NCBI RefSeq assembly: GCF_002218085.1 | Contig: NZ_BDUC01000006.1 | Location: 372,001-436,000 of the forward strand | Length of the DNA: 64,000 nt | DNA from: Tolypothrix sp. NIES-4075 | GTDB taxonomy: Bacteria; Cyanobacteriota; Cyanobacteriia; Cyanobacteriales; Nostocaceae | Direction of reading: 5' to 3' | Part shown: one piece after another, positions 8,291 through 17,156 of the stretch | How the letters are laid out: each line of letters begins with the position of its first letter | Position numbering within the stretch: the stretch's first letter is position 1 | Program-made: the position numbers and the translations under genes | Notes under the pieces: model-generated | Databases searched by the model: none | The model's input: only the letters and a program-made list of their open reading frames with translations | Told to the model about the DNA's origin: nothing

Positions 8291-8706
8291 TTGTTTTATC
8301 CAAATTCTTTTTTATTACTTGTCTTTAGTTTACAAACAAGTTCTTTTTCTTTGCTGTAATTATAAGCTGTGTGTTAGCTAATAACTGTATTTTAATATAC
8401 TGGCTTTGTCAAGATGTTCTCTTCTGGTGTTAAGTAAAACAAATAGATAAGATATTATTATTTTTATGTATAATTTATATTTATTGCCAATAATGCAAAA
8501 AAACAACAAAATATTGAGAAATATTAAGAGTAAGTTAGTGTACATATACCTCTTGCAGTTATTTAGAAAAAGGGCAAGAACGCACAAGAACAAGAAAAAG
8601 TGATTTCGTTTACAACTTTAGTTAACATGGGTGAATATTACCTCTGGTATTAGAGGTAAGCCTTAAGGCATAAAAAGTAATTTCTTCTCAAAATAAAATT
8701 CAACTG
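8291..8706. other. AT-rich intergenic region
   Basis: About 416 bp with low GC content between divergent genes. It holds promoters for the secreted protein (minus) and the exonuclease gene (plus). A 71-codon minus-strand frame here is hydrophobic and AT-driven and is not supported as a gene. A short inverted motif ATTACCTCTGGTATTAGAGG lies near 8639-8658. Confidence 0.5.
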
Positions 8707-9390
8707 ATGCCATTTAATACCGAACTACTACCCCGTATTAATGCCAAATCCGTCCGGGAAAATGGTAAACAATATTATGTAGATGCTAAAGGAAGTCGCT
8801 TTCCGAGTGTGACAACTATACTTAATGCCACGAAACCAAAAGAAGAACGTGACAGACTATTCAACTGGAAAGCACGTGTAGGTACAGAAGAAGCTACTCG
8901 CATTACCACAACCGCAAGTCGTCGGGGAACTCAAACTCACAAACAAATTGAGCGCTATTTACTTGGTGAAAATCCGATTTGTCCGGAAGGAAGTCTTCCT
9001 TATTGGGAGAGTATCAAACCGATTTTAGAAGAACTTGACACAGTGAAACTGATTGAAGGTTCAGTTTTTCACTATGATTTGAGCTATTCGGGTAAAGTTG
9101 ATTGTGTTGCTAATTATAAAGGCATTCCCTGCATTTGCGAGTGGAAAACAGCAGACAAACCGAAAAATTCAATTGAGCGTTTATATGAGTATCCATTGCA
9201 ACTTGTAGCGTATATGGGAGCCGTAAACGATTATTATCGAGATTATAATATTAAGTTAAATCATGCTTTATTAGTGGTAGCGATTCCAGAAATGCCGGCT
9301 GAGGTATTTTGGTTTGATTCAGAAGCAATGAATAATTACTGGGAACAGTGGCAAAAGCGAGTTGCTGAATATTGGAAAAATAAATACTAG
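8707..9390 (+). CDS. MGME1/RecB-like PD-(D/E)XK exonuclease
   Basis: A 227-residue protein with the ordered motifs of single-domain RecB-family exonucleases related to mitochondrial MGME1. These are FPSVTTILNATKP near residue 33, SRRGTQTHKQIERYL near 78 (the His motif), YSGKVDCVANYKG near 127 (metal-binding Asp) and CICEWKTADKP near 145 (the ExK motif), followed by YPLQLVAYMGA with the QxxxY helix. Such enzymes degrade single-stranded DNA ends. It stands alone, facing away from its upstream neighbour, with no helicase partner. I infer a DNA repair or processing role. Confidence 0.8.
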   Translation: MPFNTELLPRINAKSVRENGKQYYVDAKGSRFPSVTTILNATKPKEERDRLFNWKARVGTEEATRITTTASRRGTQTHKQIERYLLGENPICPEGSLPYWESIKPILEELDTVKLIEGSVFHYDLSYSGKVDCVANYKGIPCICEWKTADKPKNSIERLYEYPLQLVAYMGAVNDYYRDYNIKLNHALLVVAIPEMPAEVFWFDSEAMNNYWEQWQKRVAEYWKNKY

Positions 9391-9394
9391 GCTG

Positions 9395-9560
9395 ATATAT
9401 AGACCTCTCTCCAAACCTCTCTCCTCCTAGGAGAGAGGCTTTGATTTCTCCCCCTTCCCTTGTAGGGAAGGGAGCCAGTGCGTTGGACGGGTTCCCCGGC
9501 TTGAAGCATCTGGCGTGGGGTAGGGGGGTTAGGTTTGCGGGGGTTTTGATTTTCATAAGA
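9395..9560. repeat. Composite dispersed repeat
   Basis: Three known-looking blocks in a row: CTCTCCTCCTAGGAGAGAG stem, CCCCTTCCCTTGTAGGGAAG stem, then GCCAGTGCGTTGGACGGG and a CTTGAAGCA tail. The last block recurs at 41093-41160. Overlapping frames on the minus strand here are products of the repeat. Confidence 0.7.
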
Positions 9561-9613
9561 TACTTTCACTCGCATCCTCTAAGATTGACTTAATCAAAGC
9601 GATCGCCTCAATT

Positions 9614-11179
9614 TTACTTGCCAATAACTTTTAACAAAAACCCTACTACAAAGCCAATAATTACCCCAGAAGTATGTCCAACAAAGCTGATTTGTGGAGT
9701 TGTCAGGTCGAAGGCTGCTTGTAAGAGAATCAACGATAAAATTCCCCGCAAACTCTTAGATGCAATCCGCGTTTTATGTCTTAGCCAGTCATAAAACAAG
9801 ATAGCGGCAAAAGCACCAACTAAACCCATCACACATCCAGATGCACCAACCACAAAGTCAGTTTTAGAATATCCCATTACCGACATCCAAGTAACCGCTA
9901 GCATTGAGCCTAAACCAGTGGTGAGGTACAATATTAAATATCTTGCTATTCCTAAATTAAATTCTACTAAACGACCAAAGACATAAAGACCAAACATATT
10001 CATTAATAAATGCAAAAAACCAAAGTGCAAAAAGGCAGCAGTAAATAAACGCCACCAATCTCCCTTGAGAACTTCTGTTGGGACTAATGCACCTAAACGG
10101 TACAAAGTCAATAAATTAGTGCTACCGCCAAATTTAATTTCTAAGGCAAAAGCAAATAAATTCAATCCGATAATAAAGTAAGTCGCATTTGGTTTAGGTT
10201 GCGTTAAGTCAGCTTTGCCGCTGTATTTAGATTCTTGCAATAATTCAGCACTGATTCGAGATAAAATTTGTTTGGATTTATCAGTTAATATTGTTTCAGC
10301 TTCAACTACAGGCTGAGATAAACGTCTTTCAATCGCATTATGAAAACGAATATCATTGCTGTTGCGGATACTTAATAACTGTTCTCTACCTAATAACTCA
10401 TTTCCTGCTGCTAGATTAGCTGTTGCTAGCCAAAATACTTGAATTGTTGGCGAATAAATTCTGAGTGAACCATTAATTAATGTTTTTACCTGTTCGCAAC
10501 TACCGCAAAACGCTAACACAAACATGCGTGCTAAATTGCGTGTAATTAAGTTAGGTATTTGCTCGATGCTGCGTTCATAATATTCCCATGCGTGGAGTAA
10601 ACTATTTAAATCGCCAGTTTCGCCAAGCGATCGCAAATAGTAAAGTAGCATTTCGCTATCTTTCTGCAATCGCACTTCAGATATATTTTCTTGTATCCAT
10701 ACCAGCATTTCTTCCCAACGAGCATCGATTTGGTAAAGTGTAACAATGGCAGTTCGACCAGTTGGTGTGTCCGTCGTTTTGTAACGATTTAGAATGGTTA
10801 GGGCTTCAGCGATCGCTCCCTGCTGACCTAAATCCAAAGCATGTAACATTTCCGGTTTTTCCCGTAAACCATCCGCAGGATGCAACCAAGATACAAATTG
10901 AGCTAATTTGCTGGCTTGATGGTAACGTTGTTGAGCAACGAGTTGATTAACTTTTCTGTTGACAAAATTGGGTATGAGTATGAAAATCAGCCAAAAGCAT
11001 CCCCCAACCAAACCACCTAAATTGGGAATTAGATAAGATGTGACTGCTGTCACAACAAAGATAAATGTAGAAACAAAAATCCAGCCACGATTGTGATCAA
11101 AAGAAGTACGAACAGCAGAAATCGTGGTAGTAACGCATGATAAACAAACTATCCAAATCAATAAATTATTAATATCCAT
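9614..11179 (-). CDS. Rhomboid-family intramembrane serine protease with long N-terminal extension
   Basis: A 521-residue membrane protein. Residues about 1-75 contain two to three hydrophobic segments. Residues about 80-320 form a soluble, helix-rich region with TPR-like character (ALTILNRYK, LNSLLHAWEYYERS). The C-terminal 200 residues are a rhomboid domain: WWRLFTAAFLHFGFLHLLMN (the HxxxHxxxN helix), VVGASGCVMGLVGAF with the GASG nucleophile Ser, and ISFVGHTSGVIIGF with the catalytic His. All catalytic positions are present, so an active protease in the cytoplasmic or thylakoid membrane is expected. The N-terminal helical domain may select substrates. The substrate is unknown. Confidence 0.87.
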   Translation of the reverse strand: MDINNLLIWIVCLSCVTTTISAVRTSFDHNRGWIFVSTFIFVVTAVTSYLIPNLGGLVGGCFWLIFILIPNFVNRKVNQLVAQQRYHQASKLAQFVSWLHPADGLREKPEMLHALDLGQQGAIAEALTILNRYKTTDTPTGRTAIVTLYQIDARWEEMLVWIQENISEVRLQKDSEMLLYYLRSLGETGDLNSLLHAWEYYERSIEQIPNLITRNLARMFVLAFCGSCEQVKTLINGSLRIYSPTIQVFWLATANLAAGNELLGREQLLSIRNSNDIRFHNAIERRLSQPVVEAETILTDKSKQILSRISAELLQESKYSGKADLTQPKPNATYFIIGLNLFAFALEIKFGGSTNLLTLYRLGALVPTEVLKGDWWRLFTAAFLHFGFLHLLMNMFGLYVFGRLVEFNLGIARYLILYLTTGLGSMLAVTWMSVMGYSKTDFVVGASGCVMGLVGAFAAILFYDWLRHKTRIASKSLRGILSLILLQAAFDLTTPQISFVGHTSGVIIGFVVGFLLKVIGK

Positions 11180-11261
11180 AATCGGATTTGCACCACATTA
11201 GAGAGGAACTTCTATCATAGTTCCCTTTTCAGTATGCGTTTATAGCGGCAATATGAGTTAT

Positions 11262-11353
11262 GGGACTTACGCAGAATCATGAAAAAACGAACCACAGAGG
11301 ACGCAGAGGACATAGAAGTTGAGAGTTTGGGAGAGTTCTTGCGTAAGTCTTAA
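11262..11353. repeat. Small inverted-repeat element (MITE-like), about 90 bp
   Basis: Begins GGGACTTACGCA and ends TGCGTAAGTCTTA; the inner 10 bases (GACTTACGCA) are perfect inverted repeats. The interior has ACCACAGAGGACGCAGAGGA; a related block, AACCGCAAAGGCGCAAAGA, is at about 51448. Too small to encode a transposase. Confidence 0.7.
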
Positions 11354-11392
11354 GTTAATTAACAACTTAAATTATGCAAGTATCCCCAGCAT

Positions 11393-12475
11393 TTACTCAT
11401 TCACTAATATCTCAGGTGATTTTTCCTTATTATCTGAATAATCAGATATAGAAACAAAATTATCTGCTGCATCTTTAATAAAACCAGCTATAGGTACAGC
11501 AATCAGCAATCCCAACAACCCACCGATATAAGTTCCTACCAGCAAAGAAACTAACACCCAGATTGGTCTAAGTCCTGTGAAACTACCTAAAAGACGGGGA
11601 GCGATCGCTTGGTCAATTAACTGGTCAATTACAACAGATGCAGCTAAAACCTTCACTGCTAACCAAAAATCATGTGACGCTATTATTAAAGTTACAACCG
11701 CAAGACTTACTACATCACCAAAAGGAATTAAACTCAAAATCCCCACTCCCAAACCAAAAAGTAAAGCAAAGGGAACTTTGAAAAGCAAAAACACTATTGT
11801 TAGTGAAACTCCCATTAGTAAAGCCAAAGCTACCTGACCAATCAAATAATTTTGAAAATTTTTATGAATCGACTGCCTTACCTTCTGACCAAAACTCCAA
11901 GGTAACTTTTTAAATATCCCATCCCATATTCTCTTGCCATCAGCTAAAAGATAAAAAGTTAGCACTACTGTAATTATTGCTTCAGAAATACTATCAATAG
12001 CATCTAAAATAACGCTAAAAATCTTGTCTCCGATAAACTCCAACTCATTAGGCAATCGGTCTGTTATTTGCGTAAAAATTTGACTAAAATTTACTTTTAA
12101 ACTGTGATTAATAGCCCAATCATTTAAAATATAAAGTTTTTGCTTATTAGAATCAATCCATTGTGGAAGCTGTTTAACCATTTCATGAAACTGCTCTAAT
12201 ACAATGGGAACCAAAATAAGACCCAAAGCTGCTAAAATTATAATAGTAGAGAAAAAAACTAATCCGATCGCATAGCTACGCTTAACTCCACGTTCCTCAA
12301 GAATTGAAACGGGGTAATTCAAAATAAATGCCAGCAAAATTGCTAAAACAAAAGTTGTCACCAAAGGTTGAAAATATTGAAAAACTCGAAATACTAGCCA
12401 ACCATTGAGAAAAATTGAAGGAAATATCAGCGTTATAACTAACCATTTAAGTAGTTGATTGAGTGAAACAGTCAT
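11393..12475 (-). CDS. AI-2E (PerM/YdiK) family membrane transporter
   Basis: About 360 residues with seven to eight hydrophobic segments and the family landmarks: an N-terminal pair of helices, a soluble loop around residues 95-180 (LPQWIDSNKQKLYIL, ITDRLPNELEFI), then GQVALALLMGVSLT, LFGLGVGILSLIPFGDVV and VGTYIGGLLGLLIAVPIAGF. Family members export small molecules; autoinducer-2 export was proposed for one of them, but the substrate here is unknown. I place the start at the ATG at 12475 (MTVSLNQLLKWLVIT). The frame extends to 12544, but that stretch encodes no membrane helix and looks like an intergenic repeat (GTAGGATGGGCATTCC). Confidence 0.85.
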   Translation of the reverse strand: MTVSLNQLLKWLVITLIFPSIFLNGWLVFRVFQYFQPLVTTFVLAILLAFILNYPVSILEERGVKRSYAIGLVFFSTIIILAALGLILVPIVLEQFHEMVKQLPQWIDSNKQKLYILNDWAINHSLKVNFSQIFTQITDRLPNELEFIGDKIFSVILDAIDSISEAIITVVLTFYLLADGKRIWDGIFKKLPWSFGQKVRQSIHKNFQNYLIGQVALALLMGVSLTIVFLLFKVPFALLFGLGVGILSLIPFGDVVSLAVVTLIIASHDFWLAVKVLAASVVIDQLIDQAIAPRLLGSFTGLRPIWVLVSLLVGTYIGGLLGLLIAVPIAGFIKDAADNFVSISDYSDNKEKSPEILVNE

Positions 12476-12655
12476 AATTAATTTCAAATTAGCAGATTTA
12501 GGGTAAGGAATGCCCATCCTACAAATTTTAGAATATAAAAGCACAGATAATTATTGAGTTTGCTCACATTTTGAAGAATGCACGTTTTCGCCGTGCGAGG
12601 AGCGGGCACGCAACAAAGAACAGGCGCTTTAGCCTGGGAGCGGGCACACAGACAA

Positions 12656-12673
12656 AACCCGCCTACGCGGGTT
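12656..12673. repeat. Hairpin within a dispersed GC-rich repeat
   Basis: AACCCGC-CTAC-GCGGGTT, followed by a partial copy CCGCGTAGGCG at about 12700. It lies in the 12476-12747 gap. Repeats of this type recur in cyanobacterial intergenic DNA; it could also terminate the pyrF-pyrE transcript (minus strand). Confidence 0.5.
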
Positions 12674-12747
12674 AGAAAACCCTAGATTTTTCTTGTCCGC
12701 GTAGGCGTACTTCGTTCGTTTAGCCGCGACTTATAGTCGTCAGGGCT

Positions 12748-14181
12748 TTATGCTTCTTTCAAAGCTGAAAATTGCTCATCATTTATCCGTCCAGCTTGAT
12801 ACAGCGTTTGTGTAATTTCGGAAATAGTTAAAACCGCATGACCTTGATAACCATTTTCTCGTAATCTGTCTTTTACGCCATGTTCATGGTCAATAAAAAC
12901 TACAATATCATTCACATTTAATCCTGCGGATTTTAACTTTTCTGCTCCTTCCATAACACTTTTACCGCTGATAAGAATATCATCAACTACCGCAACTGTT
13001 TCCCCAGGATGAAAATCACCCTCAATTACCCTGCGGGTTCCATGTGCTTTCACTTCTTTACGAGGAAAAATCATCGGACATTGAAGACGCAAAGATAAAC
13101 CAGTAGCTGTAGGCAAAGAACCGTAGGGAATACCTGCTATCCTATCAAAATTTAGCTTGACCAAAATTTCTTCATAAGCAATAATAACTTGATTAAAAAC
13201 TTGCGGTTTAGAAATTATTTTGCGTAAATCGACGTAATAAGGAAATGTGGCTCCCGATGCTTGAACATAGTTGCCAAATATAATGCAGCCGATATCATAA
13301 AGTTGCAAAATTAAATCTTGTTGCGGATGCTGATCCAAAAAACAAACATCTGGCAACCATAGAGAACAACTAGAAACATCTTGGATAATTTCAGTTTTTG
13401 CTTGATTAATTTGGGTATTTAAAGACTGAACTTCTTGAGATAATTCTGTTGAACTCAACATATCTTGAGGAACAGGAATCAGCAAACCTTCACCATTAGT
13501 ATTCAAGCCAGCCGCTAAAACTTGATTAAGGTTGCCACCTTCTGCCCAAATACTACGAGCCATGATAATTCGTTCCGGTGCCTCTGCTCGAATCCGAGCA
13601 AAAATATCAGGCTTTGTTGTTCCCACTTCTAAACCTAATTGTTCTGGAGTACCCCAATTTTGTGATTCTTTTACTACTTGTAAATAAAAGGGTGTTTCCG
13701 CTGTTGGAAACTGCTGTAAAGGTTCTGCGGCTGAATTAGAAGTACAACATAAAATAAACACTGCCTTACCAGGATAAACCAAAAACGGTGCGACATTATC
13801 TTGTCCGGCATAGGGACTGAGAGTGATTGCATCCACATTCCATTTACTAAACACAGTGCGGGCGAAAATTGTGCTGGTATTTAAATCACTGTGTTTGGCA
13901 TCTAAAATAACTGGAATGTGAGCCGGGATAGAGAATAAAGTTTTTTGCAGCAATTCTAAACCAGGAATACCCAAAGCTTGATAAAAGCCGAGTGTCGGTT
14001 TATAAACGCAAACTTGTTCGGCTGTTTCGGCAATAATGAATTGCAACCAATCCCACAAACTAGAGATGATATCACTAGAAGCGTAGCGAGCAGGCATCAT
14101 CTCTGGATTGGGATCAAGCCCGACAAATAGTAAGCTTTGATTTTGGGCGATCGCTTGACTCAATTTATCAAAAAAGTTCAT
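12748..14181 (-). CDS. pyrF-pyrE: Bifunctional orotidine-5'-phosphate decarboxylase / orotate phosphoribosyltransferase
   Basis: A 477-residue fusion for the last two steps of UMP synthesis. The N-terminal half (about 1-275) is a type 2 OMP decarboxylase: LLFVGLDPNPEMMP at the start, VILDAKHSDLNTST with the catalytic DxKxxD, and IMARSIWAEGGN. The C-terminal half (about 285-477) is an OPRTase: GIPYGSLPTATGLSL, FPRKEVKAHGTRR and the PRPP-binding VVDDILISGKSVMEGAEKL. Catalytic residues look intact in both. The order PyrF then PyrE is the reverse of eukaryotic UMP synthase and is known from cyanobacteria. It is not next to other pyr genes apart from the degenerate dihydroorotase 7 kb away. Confidence 0.93.
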   Translation of the reverse strand: MNFFDKLSQAIAQNQSLLFVGLDPNPEMMPARYASSDIISSLWDWLQFIIAETAEQVCVYKPTLGFYQALGIPGLELLQKTLFSIPAHIPVILDAKHSDLNTSTIFARTVFSKWNVDAITLSPYAGQDNVAPFLVYPGKAVFILCCTSNSAAEPLQQFPTAETPFYLQVVKESQNWGTPEQLGLEVGTTKPDIFARIRAEAPERIIMARSIWAEGGNLNQVLAAGLNTNGEGLLIPVPQDMLSSTELSQEVQSLNTQINQAKTEIIQDVSSCSLWLPDVCFLDQHPQQDLILQLYDIGCIIFGNYVQASGATFPYYVDLRKIISKPQVFNQVIIAYEEILVKLNFDRIAGIPYGSLPTATGLSLRLQCPMIFPRKEVKAHGTRRVIEGDFHPGETVAVVDDILISGKSVMEGAEKLKSAGLNVNDIVVFIDHEHGVKDRLRENGYQGHAVLTISEITQTLYQAGRINDEQFSALKEA

Positions 14182-14209
14182 ATTAAATATTTAAAACATC
14201 ACAAACAAA

Positions 14210-14258
14210 ACTAAGTTATGAGTTATAAATTCATAACTCATAACTCATAAATCATAAC
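14210..14258. repeat. Short CATAACT heptamer array
   Basis: TATGAGTTATAA followed by repeated ATAACTC units; a small fold-back heptamer repeat between two minus-strand genes. Confidence 0.55.
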
Positions 14259-14261
14259 TTT

Positions 14262-14984
14262 CTACAACCCTCCATACCATTGATAACCCTGGTCTTCCCA
14301 GTAACCCTTCATCGGTGACAAATAACTAACCAAAGTAACCCGAGTCACCCACTTACTCTGCTTATAACCAAGTTTAATTGGCGAAGCTAAACGCAAGGGG
14401 GCACCATTATCAACTGGCAAAGGTTCACCATTTTTCTGATAAGCTAATAAAGTCTGGGGATGCAATGCTGATGCAATATCCCAACTTTCGTAATAGCCAT
14501 CAGCAGATTTAAAGTAAGCAAATTTGACATTTGCTTTCGGTTGAGCAAGGGCAACAATTTCCCGCAGACGTATACCACCCCATTGCACAATCGCTGCCCA
14601 ACCTTCAACACAAACGTGACGAATAATCATGGAAGTTAGCGGCAAAGCCTGAATATCTGCCATACTCAGGCTAAGAGGTTTGTTGACATCGCCATCAACA
14701 ATTAAGCGATATTTTGCTTGGTCAATAATTGGAGTATTATTGAAACTATTAATTAGCAACTCCTTCGGTTTAATTTCACTCTTGGAGAATTCAGGTACAG
14801 GCTTTTGGGGATTAAATAATAATGTTTCAACCTTCTGATTTAACGGTTCAGAAACTTTGTTCACAACATCACTAAATAGCGGTGCGCCGCAACCACTAAG
14901 AAGAAAACCCATGCCAGAAATGCCCGAAAATTGTAAAAATCTCCGGCGTGTTAATTCAGAACGAGGTACGCGAATTAAATTCAT
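14262..14984 (-). CDS. Molybdopterin-dependent oxidoreductase, MsrP/YedY-like
   Basis: A 240-residue protein of the sulfite-oxidase fold. The N-terminus has a twin-arginine motif (TRRRFLQFSG) and a hydrophobic stretch ending LLSGC, so it is exported folded by Tat and may be lipidated. IRHVCVEGWAAIVQWGG carries the Mo-coordinating Cys and conserved Trp; GAPLRLASPIKLGYKQSKWV is the characteristic C-terminal core. MsrP reduces methionine sulfoxide in periplasmic proteins, taking electrons from the membrane cytochrome MsrQ; here the next gene upstream in the transcript is a b-type cytochrome that could serve. The protein is shorter than E. coli MsrP, so the substrate is not certain. Confidence 0.85.
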   Translation of the reverse strand: MNLIRVPRSELTRRRFLQFSGISGMGFLLSGCGAPLFSDVVNKVSEPLNQKVETLLFNPQKPVPEFSKSEIKPKELLINSFNNTPIIDQAKYRLIVDGDVNKPLSLSMADIQALPLTSMIIRHVCVEGWAAIVQWGGIRLREIVALAQPKANVKFAYFKSADGYYESWDIASALHPQTLLAYQKNGEPLPVDNGAPLRLASPIKLGYKQSKWVTRVTLVSYLSPMKGYWEDQGYQWYGGL

Positions 14985-15036
14985 AAAATTAGTCCTTTGT
15001 TATTTGTCGTCAAATAGTCTATTTATCTTCTCACCA

Positions 15037-15636
15037 CTACCAAAACATTGATTCAGTCAACTGTTCACCTCCAGCTTTGCGCCCTAACTGCCAGTGAATT
15101 AATACAAACAGGATAACGCTTGGTACTGAAGAAAAGTGAACAATTCTTAATGCTTCCCAACTGCCGAATGCATCAACAATCCAGGAAAATTGAGCAGGTT
15201 TATACATGCCTATTCCTGTGAATAAAGCCAGCAGTAATATGGGAATAATAGCTGTATAAACGATGCGATGCCAAGCATAACTTAAGCGCTTCGAGTTTTG
15301 AGTTTTTTGTAATGCTTTAATATCATTTATATTTACAAACCGATGTCGCCAGCGGCGGGTAATTAAAACGTAAATTCCATACCACAATAGATTCAGCGAA
15401 AATAACCACATTCCCGCAAAATGCCAATGTCTGCCTCCCGCAAGCCAACCTCCTAAAGTAAATAGAGGGGGAATATGTAAACCTGCACGTCCCCCAAAAA
15501 CAGGATTAGCGTTGTAAATTTGTAGCCCACTAGTGAGCATGATAAATAAACTAATGATATTACAAGAGTGGAAAATCTTCGCACCTATTGCTTGGGTTGG
15601 CAACTTGCGACTTTTAGGGGGAACTGTCGAATCCAT
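15037..15636 (-). CDS. Cytochrome b561/thiosulfate-reductase-type membrane subunit
   Basis: A 199-residue protein with four hydrophobic segments and several histidines placed for heme b binding (KIFHSCNIISLFIMLTSG near residue 20, GGRHWHFAGMWLFSLN near 70, SYAWHRIVYTAIIPILL near 125, VHFSSVPSVILFVLIHW near 168). It precedes the molybdopterin oxidoreductase on the same strand with a 52-bp gap, so the two probably form an electron-transfer pair, the cytochrome passing quinol electrons to the exported Mo enzyme. It is more like Ni/Fe-hydrogenase or thiosulfate reductase b-type subunits than MsrQ. Confidence 0.82.
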   Translation of the reverse strand: MDSTVPPKSRKLPTQAIGAKIFHSCNIISLFIMLTSGLQIYNANPVFGGRAGLHIPPLFTLGGWLAGGRHWHFAGMWLFSLNLLWYGIYVLITRRWRHRFVNINDIKALQKTQNSKRLSYAWHRIVYTAIIPILLLALFTGIGMYKPAQFSWIVDAFGSWEALRIVHFSSVPSVILFVLIHWQLGRKAGGEQLTESMFW

Positions 15637-15849
15637 AGATATTTATTATTAAATATTATTTTGTCTGTATTAAGCATTACTCAGCAAATTTGCGGCAGGG
15701 TAATGTTCACCCTGCTTTTTCCATCCTACCGTTGAGGGGAGTAGTGTGCGACTAATTTTTAACTATTACAATTCTTGTTGATAAGTTGTGAAAGTTCGCA
15801 CGTCAAAAATGCGCGTCCTTGAAATTGAGCGATAAATTGCTCACCCTTC
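15637..15849. other. Intergenic region upstream of the cytochrome gene
   Basis: No gene seen. Contains promoter space for the cytochrome/Mo-oxidoreductase unit (minus strand). Confidence 0.4.
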
Positions 15850-16012
15850 TCTACAAGACGCTGCGCGAACGGGTGACGCTCGAAGACTCGCTACCGCTTC
15901 GCTATTGCCAGTCGCTCATGGGGGAAACCACGGCAGGTGCTACAACGGAGGGAACCTCCGCAACGCACTGCCTCCCCTTGGCGCTAGCCTCTCACGAGTG
16001 GGAGAAGACCGC
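15850..16012. repeat. GC-rich dispersed repeat
   Basis: Starts near CTACAAGACGCTGCGCGAAC, continues GACGCTCGAAGACTCGC, and ends CTCACGAGTGGGAGAAGACC. Base composition is clearly richer in GC than the flanks. The 109-codon plus-strand frame across it reads through into DNA antisense to the next gene and is rejected as a gene. Confidence 0.65.
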
Positions 16013-16013
16013 G

Positions 16014-16346
16014 CTAGCTCACTACGAATCCATCTTCAGGTTGCCAGAGATACTCACGCAAATTGATTTTTCCTTCAGGGTTAAATTTTATTCCTTCTTC
16101 TTCGAGAAGCGATCGCTGTTTGTAATCTGTGCCGTTTCGCTGCATTGAGTGGGATATCTCGCCTTTGGCATTAATTACTCGATGCCAAGGTATATCTGAT
16201 AAACTGATATCAACTTGATAAAGAGCATATCCGATTAAACGCGCTTTTCCGTACAAGTGAGCCAAATCTGCTATTTGTCCGTAAGTTGCCACTCTACCTA
16301 TTGGTATTTGGCGGACAATTGCATATATGTTGTCATACTTGGACAT
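16014..16346 (-). CDS. Alkyltransferase-like protein (ATL, MGMT family without the acceptor Cys)
   Basis: A 110-residue protein matching the C-terminal DNA-binding domain of O6-alkylguanine-DNA alkyltransferases: IPIGRVATYGQIADLAHL (recognition helix region) and IPWHRVINAKGEIS. The catalytic PCHRV motif reads PWHRV, Trp replacing the alkyl-accepting Cys. ATL proteins with this change bind alkylated guanine without repairing it and flag the lesion for nucleotide excision repair. The length is typical for ATLs. Confidence 0.88.
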   Translation of the reverse strand: MSKYDNIYAIVRQIPIGRVATYGQIADLAHLYGKARLIGYALYQVDISLSDIPWHRVINAKGEISHSMQRNGTDYKQRSLLEEEGIKFNPEGKINLREYLWQPEDGFVVS

Positions 16347-16358
16347 TTATCTTCTACT

Positions 16359-16880
16359 TTATTTTTGCATTTCCTGCTGACGCATCGGCATTGCATCTAT
16401 CTCGTTAAAAATTACCTTTGCCTCGACGGGTTTGGAGTCGCTGCGCTTTTGGGTACCATCTTTACCTACTAAGATGACTCGAAAATCTTCGGGGGATTGA
16501 AAACGTGAACGCACTTTCACAACATCTGCTTCATCAATCGCCTCACCCGATGCACGACTTGTACCTTCTGTCAATATTTCCACCAATAGTAAATCTCGCT
16601 CAGAAAAATCAGCTTGTTGCCCTTGAAATAACTGCATTTGTTTTTGATAAGCGGGATTATTTTCATCAGGTGCAAACACTAGCAAAAGGCGGTTTTTCCA
16701 TTGGTAGGATTTTAAGTCAAAAGCCATATTTTTGTTTTTTACAGTTTTTGGGTTGGAGGCGATCGGCACGAGTCTATTTGACTTATTCTGAATATATAAA
16801 CTCGATACATCGGCTCTGTACAAGCTTGAGCAGCCGACATTGGTTAGGAGTAGCAGTGCCATCAAGCAACGAGTTAACAT
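16359..16880 (-). CDS. DUF4174 lipoprotein
   Basis: A 173-residue protein. The N-terminus is a lipoprotein signal (MLTRCLMALLLLTNVGCSS, lipobox Cys at 17). From about residue 52 it has the DUF4174 pattern YQWKNRLLLVFAPDENNPAY, a thioredoxin-like fold without the redox cysteines, ending with FRVILVGKDGTQKRSDSKP and a terminal EIDAMPMRQQEM, also typical. Located in the periplasm or attached to a membrane. Function unknown. It ends 12 bp from the ATL start on the same strand, so the two may be co-transcribed. Confidence 0.75.
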   Translation of the reverse strand: MLTRCLMALLLLTNVGCSSLYRADVSSLYIQNKSNRLVPIASNPKTVKNKNMAFDLKSYQWKNRLLLVFAPDENNPAYQKQMQLFQGQQADFSERDLLLVEILTEGTSRASGEAIDEADVVKVRSRFQSPEDFRVILVGKDGTQKRSDSKPVEAKVIFNEIDAMPMRQQEMQK

Positions 16881-17056
16881 TTTTGATTCGTAGTGAGCGG
16901 TTTACCGCTCATATCAACCATTTTAAGGGCTGTTAGCGGAGCTTTCCCGTAGGGTAGCCCTTACTAAATTCACTCCTTTGTTTATTTCTGCCTATCTACT
17001 TAATGCGAGTCAAAATAATCAGCCTCAATTCTAGCTTACATCATCACTCAACAAAT

Positions 17057-17134
17057 TAGGCATTGCTAAAAGACGATGAATTGTTCTTCGCTACAAGTGC
17101 GCGAAACATTCATCTTGTCAATTAGCAACGCCCA
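17057..17134. repeat. Palindromic element with GGCRTTGCTAA ends
   Basis: Ends AGGCATTGCTAA and TTAGCAACGCCC are inverted repeats; the interior (GATGAATTGTTC ... GAAACATTCATC) folds imperfectly. The ends match those of the larger elements at 49355, 59201 and 63377, suggesting one family. The rest of the 16881-17156 gap holds a CGTAGTGAGCGGTTTACCGCTC palindrome split near 16891-16911. Confidence 0.6.
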
Positions 17135-17156
17135 AATTTTCAATCTTTATACTCAA

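Noticed and set aside
8378..8593. 71-codon hydrophobic minus-strand frame
   Set aside because: AT-rich intergenic DNA gives Leu/Ile/Phe/Lys-rich frames; no ribosome-binding site or family.
15819..16148. 109-codon plus-strand frame
   Set aside because: The first half is a dispersed GC-rich repeat, the second half is antisense to the ATL gene.
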